A stretch of 44,183 bases of DNA from CAVAVT01 sp963592185 (GTDB taxonomy: Bacteria > Bacillota > Negativicutes > Selenomonadales > Selenomonadaceae), in the NCBI GenBank assembly GCA_963592185.1, contig CAVAVT010000007.1, positions 1 through 44,183 on the forward strand, given 5' to 3'. A program made the position numbers and the translations under genes. Shown here piece by piece: positions 24,299-31,446 of this stretch. The notes under the pieces are model-generated. The model was not told the DNA's origin and did no database searches. It worked only from the letters and a program-made list of their open reading frames with translations. The first letter of the stretch is position 1. Each line of letters opens with the position of its first letter.

Positions 24299-26008
24299 TT
24301 GCGCACAACTAATTTATATGCACCAACTCTTAGAGAATCTCCTGCTGAGGCAGAGGTCATCAGCCATAAGCTTATGCTTAGGGCCGGAATGATTCGCAAA
24401 TCTACAAGCGGTATGTATAACTTCCTTCCATTGGGGTGGAGATCAATAAAGAAAATCGAGCAGATTATCCGTGAGGAAATGGATGCTGCAGGCGGTCAGG
24501 AAGTATGTATGCCTATTCTTCAGCCCTCTGAACTTTGGGAGGAGTCTGGAAGATGGGCGGCATATGGCGATGAAATGATGCGTATTAAGGATCGTCATCA
24601 TCGTGATTACTGTCTTGGACCAACCCATGAGGAAATGATTACAGCAATGGTGCGTAACGAGGTGCGTTCCTACAAGCAGCTTCCTCTTATGCTCTATCAG
24701 ATTCAGGATAAATTCCGTGACGAGCGCCGTCCACGTTTTGGCCTTATGCGCAGTCGTGAGTTTATCATGAAGGATTTGTATTCTTTCGATAAGGACGTTG
24801 AAGGAATGGATGTGTCATACCAGAAAATGTATGATGCATACACTAAGATTTTCACCCGCTGCGGTCTTGTATTCCGCCCTGTTGAAGCGGATAACGGAGC
24901 CATCGGTGGCGGACATTCCCACGAGTTCACCGTGCTGGCAGAGTCTGGAGAGTCTAACATCGTATACTGTTCCAAGTGCGACTATGCAGCGAGCGATGAA
25001 AAGGCTGAGCTGAATGTCATTATCCCTGAAGCTGAGGAAGAAAAGGCTCTGGAGAAGGTTTCAACTCCGGGAACCCATACCATTGAACTTCTGGCTGATT
25101 ACTTGAATCTTCCTTTGGAAAAGACCATTAAGGCTGTTGCTTTCCAGACTGATGCAGACCAGCTGGTACTGGCATTTGTCCGTGGCGATCATGAGGTAAA
25201 TGAGGTTAAGGTTATCAATGCTGTAGAGGGGGCACTGGAGCTCCGTATGGCTTCTGACGATGCTATATGTCAGGCTGGCGGCTGCCCAGGCTTTATGAGT
25301 CCAATCGGCATTAAGGATGACACACTGATTATTGTTGACCAGTCTGTAATGGAAATGCACAATGCTGTTGCCGGTGCCAATGAGGCAGATTTCCACTACA
25401 TTAATGTTAATCCGAAGCGTGATTTTAAAAATGTTGTTGTTAAGGATATCCGCATGGTTAAGGAAGGGGATCCATGCCCACACTGCGGAGCTGAGCTGAA
25501 GATGACCCGTGGCATCGAGGCTGGACAGGTGTTCACCCTTGGTACCAAGTACAGTGCAGCCATGGGAGCTACTTTCCTTGATGAAAATGGAAAGGAAAAG
25601 CCTTTTGTTATGGGCAGTTATGGAATTGGTGTAGGCCGTACAATGGCTGCAGCTATTGAGCAGAACAACGATGAGAATGGAATAATCTGGCCGAGAGCCA
25701 TCGCACCATTTGAGGTAGTTGTTGTTCCTGTAAACGCAAAGGTTCCTGAGCAGCTTGAGCTGGCTGAGGAGATTTACAATGCACTGAAGTCTGCAGGAGT
25801 GGATGCACTTCTGGATGACCGCAAGGAGCGTGCAGGTGTAAAATTCAAGGATGCTGACCTCATCGGATATCCTCTGCGTATCACTGTTGGACCCAAGACC
25901 CTGGAAGAGAACAAGATTGAAGTTAAGGTACGCCGCAGCGGCGAAGACTTTGGCTTCACCAAGGAAGAGTACCTGGAGAAGGTTCTCGAGCTTTTAAAGA
26001 CCCTGTAA
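24299..26008 (+). CDS. proS: Proline--tRNA ligase
   Basis: This class II aminoacyl-tRNA synthetase charges tRNA-Pro. It begins with the prokaryote-type MRTTNLYAPTLRESPAEAEV segment. Class II motif 2 is in YQIQDKFRDERRPRFGLMRSREF and motif 3 in GSYGIGVGRTMAAAIEQ. Between them is the YbaK-like editing insertion (about residues 225-390), the bacterial form that removes misacylated Ala. The C-terminal anticodon-binding domain starts near PFEVVVVPVNA. The length is 569 residues. The start is TTG 24299, 7 bases after AAGGAGG. In many Bacillota polC follows proS; here folE2 does. Confidence 0.97.
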   Translation: MRTTNLYAPTLRESPAEAEVISHKLMLRAGMIRKSTSGMYNFLPLGWRSIKKIEQIIREEMDAAGGQEVCMPILQPSELWEESGRWAAYGDEMMRIKDRHHRDYCLGPTHEEMITAMVRNEVRSYKQLPLMLYQIQDKFRDERRPRFGLMRSREFIMKDLYSFDKDVEGMDVSYQKMYDAYTKIFTRCGLVFRPVEADNGAIGGGHSHEFTVLAESGESNIVYCSKCDYAASDEKAELNVIIPEAEEEKALEKVSTPGTHTIELLADYLNLPLEKTIKAVAFQTDADQLVLAFVRGDHEVNEVKVINAVEGALELRMASDDAICQAGGCPGFMSPIGIKDDTLIIVDQSVMEMHNAVAGANEADFHYINVNPKRDFKNVVVKDIRMVKEGDPCPHCGAELKMTRGIEAGQVFTLGTKYSAAMGATFLDENGKEKPFVMGSYGIGVGRTMAAAIEQNNDENGIIWPRAIAPFEVVVVPVNAKVPEQLELAEEIYNALKSAGVDALLDDRKERAGVKFKDADLIGYPLRITVGPKTLEENKIEVKVRRSGEDFGFTKEEYLEKVLELLKTL

Positions 26009-26027
26009 TTAGTTAGGATGGTATTTC

Positions 26028-27011
26028 ATGAGCATTATTCCGGAGCTGCCGGATGTACAGAAGCGGAACTATGGTTTTCCCCATCTGTCAATTGAGCGTG
26101 TCGGTACAGAAAATATAAAAACTGAACTTCCAATACGGACTAAGAGCGGTGAGGTAAAAACTGTATTGGCGAATGTCCGCTCCTATTGTTCACTTACCTC
26201 TGATTTAAAGGGCATAAATATGTCCAGAATAGGCCAGACGGTATTTGACGTGGCAGGAAAGAACCGGAGCAATGGCTTTACAAGTTTGATGCCCTTTGTC
26301 AAAGAACTTATGGCTGTTCATGATGATGGTACAGAGACAGTATTTATTTCTGCCATGTTTGACTGGCTTTTAAACAGCAGAACGCCGGTTACCGGTCTCT
26401 ACGCTCCGAAGTCCGTACAGGTCACAATGGCGGCAGCAGCAGATCAGCAGGAATCCCATACTTATCTTACGGTACATTCCACTGAAATGAGTCTTTGTCC
26501 CTGCTCCAAGGAAATGAGTATGCTGGAAAATCAGCTTACAGGTGCTGAAATGCAGGAGCTTCAGGCACTTTCTCCAGAGCTAAGGAAGAAAATCCTTGCC
26601 AGCGGCTTTGGTGCTCATAATCAGAAATCTGATATCACCATTGCTGTGGAGATGAAGTCTGGAAGCGCTGTGGACATTGAAACCTTGGCGGATATAATCG
26701 CAAAATCTGCTTCGGCCCCAACATTTTCCATTTTAAAAAGACCTGATGAAAAATGGGTAACAGAGGCTGCCTACATGGGCGGAACCTGGGAAAATGGGAA
26801 ATTTAAGGAAACAGGCGGCGGCCCACGGTTCGTGGAGGACATTGTCCGCCGTGCGGCAGGAGCCTTGGAGGAGCAGCTGGATAAATCCATTGCTGACTAC
26901 ATGGTTCATGTGAGAAATCAGGAGTCCATACACAGCGATGGAATTGCAGCAGCTGCAATGATTTGTGCAGGGCGCCGTCTGCAATGGGATATCGTAACAG
27001 GAAGAGAATAA
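26028..27011 (+). CDS. folE2: GTP cyclohydrolase IB (FolE2 type)
   Basis: FolE2 opens GTP to dihydroneopterin triphosphate, the first step of folate synthesis; unlike FolE it does not strictly need zinc and can use other metals. It begins PELPDVQKRN, the family start. It carries TVHSTEMSLCPCSKEMS, whose Cys is the conserved metal-site residue, and FGAHNQKSDITIAVE. HVRNQESIHSDG near the C-terminus also matches. At 327 residues it is rather long for the family. ATG 26028 follows AGGATGG loosely. It lies 19 bases after proS and may be transcribed with it, and ends at a strong terminator. Other folate genes are not in the window. Confidence 0.9.
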   Translation: MSIIPELPDVQKRNYGFPHLSIERVGTENIKTELPIRTKSGEVKTVLANVRSYCSLTSDLKGINMSRIGQTVFDVAGKNRSNGFTSLMPFVKELMAVHDDGTETVFISAMFDWLLNSRTPVTGLYAPKSVQVTMAAAADQQESHTYLTVHSTEMSLCPCSKEMSMLENQLTGAEMQELQALSPELRKKILASGFGAHNQKSDITIAVEMKSGSAVDIETLADIIAKSASAPTFSILKRPDEKWVTEAAYMGGTWENGKFKETGGGPRFVEDIVRRAAGALEEQLDKSIADYMVHVRNQESIHSDGIAAAAMICAGRRLQWDIVTGRE

Positions 27012-27017
27012 ATTGTT

Positions 27018-27066
27018 TCAGCCGTTGATGCCGGTTTAATATTGGCATTGGCGGCTGATTTTTTTT
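27018..27066 (+). terminator. Strong intrinsic terminator after folE2
   Basis: TCAGCCG (27018-27024) pairs with CGGCTGA (27052-27058), with an inner ATGCC/GGCAT pairing. A run of T residues follows immediately. It ends the long uppS-folE2 unit. Confidence 0.9.
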
Positions 27067-27075
27067 CTAAATTGC

Positions 27076-27106
27076 TTGACTTGGAGCAAGCTTCAGCTAC
27101 TATACT
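27076..27106 (+). promoter_or_regulatory. larB promoter with 19-base spacer and dyad (MerR-like architecture)
   Basis: The -35 TTGACT (27076-27081) and -10 TATACT (27101-27106) are good matches but 19 bases apart. Between them TTGGAG (27081-27086) and CTTCAG (27091-27096) form an imperfect dyad. Long spacers with a dyad overlapping the -35 are typical of MerR-family-activated promoters. An alternative -10, TACTAT at 27098-27103, gives a 16-base spacer. The MerR reading is inference. Confidence 0.5.
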
Positions 27107-27127
27107 AGAAACATGAGGTGATAATGT

Positions 27128-27883
27128 ATGACGGAGCATGAAATATATAGATTGCTTGAGGCTTATAAATCCGGTGAAATATCCATAGAGCAGGCAGAAA
27201 AAGAACTTAAGGAGCTGCCCTATCAGAACATGGGCTTTGCCAAGGTGGACCATCACAGGGAAATAAGACAGGGATTTCCTGAGGTGATATACGCCGAGGG
27301 GAAGACAAAGGAGCAGGTTAGGGATATTATGCTGGCACTTATGGAGAAAAGTGACGGAAATATTATGGCAACAAGGGCTGATATTACTAAATATGAGTTC
27401 CTAAAGGAAGATATTCCAGAGGCAAAATATGATGAGGCTGGCAGAATAATATATGTACAAAGAAAATTTGATGAAACGGATGCCAATCATGAAATCCTGG
27501 TATTAACGGCAGGAACCAGTGATATCCCCGTGGCAAGAGAGGCAGAAATTACAGCAAAACTCATGGGAAACCGGGTGAAAAGCGGATATGATGCCGGAGT
27601 GGCTGGAATACATCGTCTCCTGGCCCACAGCAGGGATATAGAAAATGCCAATGTAATTATTGTTATTGCCGGAATGGAAGGGGCGCTGGCCAGCGTGGTC
27701 GGAGGGCTTACCAGCAAACCGGTTATTGCTGTTCCAACCAGTGTGGGATATGGCGCTTCATTCCATGGGCTTTCCGCCCTGCTGGCGATGCTGAACTCCT
27801 GTGCATCCGGAGTTGCGGTTATGAACATAGACAATGGTTTTGGTGCAGGGGTATTAGCAAGTAAGATAAACCATATGAGGTGA
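27128..27883 (+). CDS. larB: Nickel pincer cofactor biosynthesis protein LarB
   Basis: LarB carboxylates and hydrolyses nicotinic acid adenine dinucleotide, the first step to the nickel-pincer nucleotide cofactor of lactate racemase LarA and relatives. The C-terminal half is PurE-like: LVLTAGTSDIPVAREAE, SGYDAGVAGIHRL, VIAGMEGALASVVGGL and VPTSVGYGASFHG. Cys225 in MLNSCASGVAVMNIDNGFG corresponds to the Cys that binds the substrate covalently in L. plantarum LarB. It has 251 residues. ATG 27128 follows GAGGTGATA. It is first in a tight larB-larC-larE operon with its own promoter, and larC begins 4 bases later. Confidence 0.94.
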   Translation: MTEHEIYRLLEAYKSGEISIEQAEKELKELPYQNMGFAKVDHHREIRQGFPEVIYAEGKTKEQVRDIMLALMEKSDGNIMATRADITKYEFLKEDIPEAKYDEAGRIIYVQRKFDETDANHEILVLTAGTSDIPVAREAEITAKLMGNRVKSGYDAGVAGIHRLLAHSRDIENANVIIVIAGMEGALASVVGGLTSKPVIAVPTSVGYGASFHGLSALLAMLNSCASGVAVMNIDNGFGAGVLASKINHMR

Positions 27884-27887
27884 TTTG

Positions 27888-29135
27888 ATGAAGGCAATAT
27901 ATCTTGACTGTTTTTCTGGAATAAGCGGAAATATGCTGCTTGGGGCATTTTTGCAGGCAGGTGTACCACTTGAATATTTAACGAATCAGCTTTCAAAACT
28001 TTCAATGTCCCATGAATTTAACATAATAGCCAATGATGTGAGCAAGTGTGGAATTGCTTCCTGCTACGTTGAGGTAGAGCTAAAACATGGAAATTCTGCT
28101 GAGGAGCTTCATGAACATCATGGTCATCATGAGGGCCATGCACACCATCATCATCACCGCAGCTGGAGAGATATACGGGAAATAATTAACGAGGCAGAGC
28201 TTTCCGACAATGTAAAAGACCTGAGCTGTAATATATTTGAAAAAATAGCCATCGCCGAGGGAAAGGTACATGGCACCAGTCCGGATGAGGTACATTTCCA
28301 TGAAGTAGGAGCGGTGGATTCTATAGTTGATATTGTTGGTACAGCAATATGCCTGGATTATTTAAATGTGGAAAAAGTTTTTGTTTCCAAGGTTAATACT
28401 GGAAGCGGTATGGTAAAGTGCGCCCATGGCATGATGCCTGTGCCAGCTCCTGCAACAGCGGAGCTTTTAATGGGATTTCCTACATATAACAATAATGAGG
28501 GCAAGGAGCTTACAACTCCCACAGGTGCAGGAGTAATAAAGGCTCTTGCAGAATACAGCCAGAATCCGCCAGAAGGCTTTAAGGCAGAGAAAATTGCCTA
28601 CGGTGCCGGCGGCTGGGATTTGGACAAGCCCAATGTCCTTAGAATGTACCTTGGAGAATATGAGGCAGAAAATATCCAATCCTATTATCAGCTTTCTACA
28701 AATATTGATGATATGAATCCACAGATTTATGGGTATATTTACGATAAATTATTGAAGGCTGGAGCATTGGATGTATGGACAACTCCTATTTTTATGAAGA
28801 AAAACCGCCCGGCAAATATGCTGTCCGTACTTGTCACTGAAGATAAAAAAGAAGTATGCTGCAGTATTATTATTGAAGAAACTTCAAGCCTTGGCATCAG
28901 AGTGCAGAAGCTTGATAAAAGAATTGCAGCAGAAAGACAGCTTATAAATGTAGATACTCCGTATGGAGCTGTAAGCTGCAAGGCAGCTTTTTATAATGGA
29001 AAACTTGTCAATGTGTCCGCTGAATACGAGGAATGTGCGGCTATTGCAAGTGAGAAAAATATTCCATTGAAAAATATACAAAGAGAAGCTGTAGCAGGAG
29101 CCATGAAACGATTGGAGGAGAAGGGGCTTGACTAA
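27888..29135 (+). CDS. larC: Nickel pincer cofactor biosynthesis protein LarC (nickel insertion)
   Basis: LarC inserts nickel into the dithiolated pincer nucleotide in a CTP-dependent step. The N-terminal YLDCFSGISGNMLLGAFLQ is diagnostic. A His-rich loop at about residues 75-90 (HEHHGHHEGHAHHHHH) probably binds nickel. FHEVGAVDSIVDIVGTAICLDYL and MPVPAPATAELL are conserved, and the C-terminal domain has TNIDDMNPQIYGYI. The full protein, 415 residues, is one open frame. In L. plantarum LarC is made by programmed frameshifting of larC1-larC2; no frameshift is needed here. ATG 27888 is preceded by AGGTG; TTG 27885 is also in frame. It overlaps larE by 8 bases. Confidence 0.94.
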   Translation: MKAIYLDCFSGISGNMLLGAFLQAGVPLEYLTNQLSKLSMSHEFNIIANDVSKCGIASCYVEVELKHGNSAEELHEHHGHHEGHAHHHHHRSWRDIREIINEAELSDNVKDLSCNIFEKIAIAEGKVHGTSPDEVHFHEVGAVDSIVDIVGTAICLDYLNVEKVFVSKVNTGSGMVKCAHGMMPVPAPATAELLMGFPTYNNNEGKELTTPTGAGVIKALAEYSQNPPEGFKAEKIAYGAGGWDLDKPNVLRMYLGEYEAENIQSYYQLSTNIDDMNPQIYGYIYDKLLKAGALDVWTTPIFMKKNRPANMLSVLVTEDKKEVCCSIIIEETSSLGIRVQKLDKRIAAERQLINVDTPYGAVSCKAAFYNGKLVNVSAEYEECAAIASEKNIPLKNIQREAVAGAMKRLEEKGLD

Positions 29136-29928
29136 GCTTGAGAAACTCATTGATACATTAAAGGGATACGAAAGCCTGGTGATTGCACTTTCCGGCGGAG
29201 TGGACAGTTCACTGCTTACTATGGCGGCTGGAAAGGCTCTCGGAGACAGGGCAGTAGCAATCACCGCAAGCTCCGAGCTTTTGTCGGAAGAGGAACTGCA
29301 GGATGCTAAGGCAATGGCTGAATTTTCCGGGGTGCGTCACATTGTACTTGAGGCAAATGACCTGAATAATGCAGAACTTGTTGCAAACGATAAAAATCGT
29401 TGCTATTATTGTAAGAAAGGTCGTTTTAATGCACTTTGCAGCTGGGCTGCAGAACATGGCTTCAAGCATGTGGCAGAAGGCTCCAATCTGGATGATTCCG
29501 GAGACTACAGACCGGGAATGCGTGCCATTCACGAGCTGGAGCCGGTGGTGGTATCTCCATATATGGAATGCGGATGGAACAAGGCGGATATCAGAAAACA
29601 GGCAAAGGAATGGGGGCTTTCCGTCTGGGACAAGCCCAGTGCCGCCTGTCTTGCATCAAGGGTGGAGTACGGAATCTCCTTAACTCCGGAGAGGCTTTCT
29701 CAGGTGGAAAAAGCTGAGATTTTTCTTAGGCCCATGGTTAAGGGACAGCTAAGAGTACGCCATCATGGCAGTATCGCAAGGGTTGAGGTGGATGCCTCAT
29801 CAATGGACCAAGTCTTTAAGCGTAGAGCGGAAATCAATAAAGAGCTAAAAAGACTGGGATTTAGTTATGTGACTTTGGATCTTTCAGGATACCGTATGGG
29901 AAGTCAGAATGAAGTGCTGGATAAATGA
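29128..29928 (+). CDS. larE: ATP-dependent sacrificial sulfur transferase LarE
   Basis: LarE adenylates the pyridinium carboxylate and donates sulfur to build the dithiolate of the nickel-pincer cofactor. The PP-loop ATPase motif ALSGGVDSSLL lies at about residues 20-30. Cys174 in PSAACLASRVEYG aligns with the sacrificial Cys176 of L. plantarum LarE. Further cysteines at about 92, 95 and 104 (RCYYCKKGRF region) are present; some LarE proteins carry a [4Fe-4S] cluster instead, but the ligands cannot be assigned here. The start is TTG 29128, 7 bases after GGAGGAG, inside the larC end. It has 266 residues and is last in the operon. Confidence 0.93.
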   Translation: MTKLEKLIDTLKGYESLVIALSGGVDSSLLTMAAGKALGDRAVAITASSELLSEEELQDAKAMAEFSGVRHIVLEANDLNNAELVANDKNRCYYCKKGRFNALCSWAAEHGFKHVAEGSNLDDSGDYRPGMRAIHELEPVVVSPYMECGWNKADIRKQAKEWGLSVWDKPSAACLASRVEYGISLTPERLSQVEKAEIFLRPMVKGQLRVRHHGSIARVEVDASSMDQVFKRRAEINKELKRLGFSYVTLDLSGYRMGSQNEVLDK

Positions 29929-29934
29929 CCTATC

Positions 29935-29959
29935 TTCCTTTTTTCATTGACAAAAGGAA
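29935..29959. repeat. Inverted repeat spanning the yceD -35
   Basis: TTCCTTTT (29935-29942) and AAAAGGAA (29952-29959) form a perfect 8-bp inverted repeat with a 9-base centre that contains most of the -35 TTGACA. It may be an operator or a weak larE terminator; no T-run follows. Confidence 0.5.
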
Positions 29960-29975
29960 AAGCGACTATTATAAT
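29947..29975 (+). promoter_or_regulatory. Consensus promoter for yceD-rpmF
   Basis: TTGACA (29947-29952) and TATAAT (29970-29975) are exact consensus hexamers separated by 17 bases. Transcription should start near 29982, giving a very short leader before yceD. Confidence 0.88.
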
Positions 29976-29994
29976 AGGTTGAGGTTGATGCTGA

Positions 29995-30513
29995 ATGAAG
30001 ATAGCTATAATTGAATCTGAGGCCGGACTTGGCAGAGAAATTCCCTTCTCTTTTGAGACAGATGCGGAGAAGCTGGGTGTTATACATCCGGATTATTCTT
30101 TCAAGGGGTCTATTAAGGTTCAGGGTACATTGGTCAATACTGGACGTGCATATCGTGTGTCCGGTGTGATTTTTTGTTTAAAATCATTTGTATGTGACCG
30201 GTGTCTTACTGAATCTGAGGAGAAGCAGGAGCATCATTTTTCTGAGGACTATCAGAGAAGTGAAGGCGAAGCGGCGGAGGATTCCCCAGACATGAATTAT
30301 TTCAACGGTGATGCTATCGATATTGCGGATATGATTCGTGATACGCTTATTGCGGCACAGCCGTTGAGTAGCATATGCAGTCCTGACTGCCGAGGTTTGT
30401 GCCCCAAGTGCGGTGCAAATCTGAACGAGGGCGATTGTGGGTGTGATACTTTCATTCCTGACCCTAGGCTGGCAGCATTGCAGAACTTATTGAAAAAAAA
30501 GATGGATGATTGA
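29995..30513 (+). CDS. yceD: DUF177 / YceD family protein
   Basis: YceD (DUF177) proteins are found next to rpmF in most bacteria and have been connected to 23S rRNA accumulation and ribosome assembly. This 172-residue protein has a Cys pair in FVCDRCLTESEE and a second cluster CSPDCRGLCPKCGANLNEGDCGCD near the end. These residues suggest zinc binding and are typical of the Bacillota form. The start is ATG 29995 with GAGG about 10 bases before. It is followed 56 bases later by rpmF, the standard arrangement. The stop lies in a Lys/Asp-rich end (LLKKKMDD). The exact molecular role is not settled. Confidence 0.88.
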   Translation: MKIAIIESEAGLGREIPFSFETDAEKLGVIHPDYSFKGSIKVQGTLVNTGRAYRVSGVIFCLKSFVCDRCLTESEEKQEHHFSEDYQRSEGEAAEDSPDMNYFNGDAIDIADMIRDTLIAAQPLSSICSPDCRGLCPKCGANLNEGDCGCDTFIPDPRLAALQNLLKKKMDD

Positions 30514-30569
30514 TTCCAGGAAGAAACTTTTCAGAGTGCTTCTAGGGAATTTAAGGAGGTGTATCCAGA

Positions 30570-30749
30570 ATGGCAGTACCTAAGCGTAAAATGTCCAAAG
30601 CTCGCCGCGATAGCCGTCGCGCAAATTGGAAGCTTGAGACTCCCGGTTATGTAAGTTGCCCACAGTGCCACGAGCCCAAGATGCCGCATCATGTGTGCAC
30701 CGAGTGTGGTTACTACGATGGTAAGGAAGTCATAGCTACAGCTGAATGA
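30570..30749 (+). CDS. rpmF: 50S ribosomal protein L32
   Basis: This small large-subunit ribosomal protein has 59 residues. The N-terminus MAVPKRKMSKARRDSRRANW is diagnostic. A zinc ribbon is formed by Cys30 and Cys33 (CPQC) and Cys43 and Cys46 (CTEC), so it is the Zn-binding C+ form. AAGGAGG at 30553-30559, about 10 bases before ATG 30570, is a strong ribosome site. It is co-transcribed with yceD from the consensus promoter and followed by a terminator. Confidence 0.96.
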   Translation: MAVPKRKMSKARRDSRRANWKLETPGYVSCPQCHEPKMPHHVCTECGYYDGKEVIATAE

Positions 30750-30757
30750 TAGCTTAT

Positions 30758-30794
30758 AAATGAGCAGGGTATGAATAATATCCTGCTCATTTTG
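30758..30794 (+). terminator. Intrinsic terminator after rpmF
   Basis: A stem of about 12 bp plus an inner extension (AATGAGCAGG with CCTGCTCATT) is followed by a TTTT-GC-TT tract. The fapR -35 begins just beyond it, so the ribosomal and lipid units are separated here. Confidence 0.85.
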
Positions 30795-30795
30795 C

Positions 30796-30824
30796 TTGCC
30801 TTTTTATGATATTATATGTATAAT
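30796..30824 (+). promoter_or_regulatory. Promoter for the fapR lipid cluster
   Basis: The -35 TTGCCT (30796-30801) and -10 TATAAT (30819-30824) are 17 bases apart. Transcription should start near 30831, about 11 bases upstream of the FapR-like operator. Confidence 0.78.
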
Positions 30825-30841
30825 ACCAATTAAAGTTGTTT

Positions 30842-30858
30842 GTAGTAGCAGGTACTAA
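30842..30858 (+). promoter_or_regulatory. FapR-like operator
   Basis: GTAGTAGCAGGTACTAA matches the Bacillus FapR consensus half-sites TTAGTA and TACTAA (5 of 6 and 6 of 6) with the same 5-base centre. It lies just downstream of the predicted start of transcription, so bound FapR would block initiation or elongation. Malonyl-CoA or malonyl-ACP would release it, if the protein behaves like the Bacillus one. Confidence 0.78.
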
Positions 30859-30873
30859 GTTTAGGTGATAAGT

Positions 30874-31434
30874 ATGGCAAGGGCAAAAAAGAAAATAAGA
30901 CAGCAAGAGCTTGTTGCTAAGGTAAAAGAAAAACCCTTCCTTACGGATGAAGAGCTGGCCAAGGATTTGCAGGTAAGCGTGCAGACCATAAGGCTGGACA
31001 GATTGGAGTTAGGCATACCTGAACTTCGTGAGCGCATTAGAAAAATGGCTGAGGAGACCCAGAGCAAGGTTAAATCAATTGAAAGCCATGAGCTGGTGGG
31101 AGATCTTATCGACTTGGAGCTGGGGAAATCCGGCATATCCATGCTTAAGATTACAGAGGAAATGGTCTTTGCAAGAAATAATATTGCAAAGGGGCATTTC
31201 ATGTATTCCCAGGCAAGCTCTTTGGCACTGGCTCTCGTGGATGCTCCTACGGTTGTAACTGGTGTTGCTAACATAAAGTATAAGGTGCCTGTACATGTTG
31301 GAGAGAAATTAATAGCTAAGGCGGAGGTTGTCCGCAAGCGAAGCAATAAATATTTTATCTGGGTGAAAACCCGTAACAGTGTCCAGGAAGTATTTCGAGC
31401 GAAGTTTATCCTCGTATCTCTGGATGAGGAATAG
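30874..31434 (+). CDS. fapR: Fatty acid and phospholipid synthesis repressor FapR
   Basis: FapR represses fatty-acid and phospholipid genes and is released by malonyl-CoA or malonyl-ACP. The N-terminal DeoR-like helix-turn-helix has LTDEELAKDLQVSVQTIRLD, and the amphipathic linker RERIRKMAEE joins it to a hotdog effector domain (VFARNNIAKGHFMYSQASSLAL and the NIKYKVPVHVGEKLIAKAEV region). It has 186 residues. GTG 30865 also opens the frame, but AGGTG 6 bases before ATG 30874 identifies the start. It is autoregulated by the adjacent operator and precedes plsX by 12 bases, as in Bacillus. Confidence 0.94.
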   Translation: MARAKKKIRQQELVAKVKEKPFLTDEELAKDLQVSVQTIRLDRLELGIPELRERIRKMAEETQSKVKSIESHELVGDLIDLELGKSGISMLKITEEMVFARNNIAKGHFMYSQASSLALALVDAPTVVTGVANIKYKVPVHVGEKLIAKAEVVRKRSNKYFIWVKTRNSVQEVFRAKFILVSLDEE

Positions 31435-31446
31435 GAGGTAGTCTTT

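Noticed and set aside
27888..29135. Possible programmed frameshift in larC
   Set aside because: The gene is one uninterrupted frame from the LarC1 start to the LarC2 end, so no frameshift is needed.
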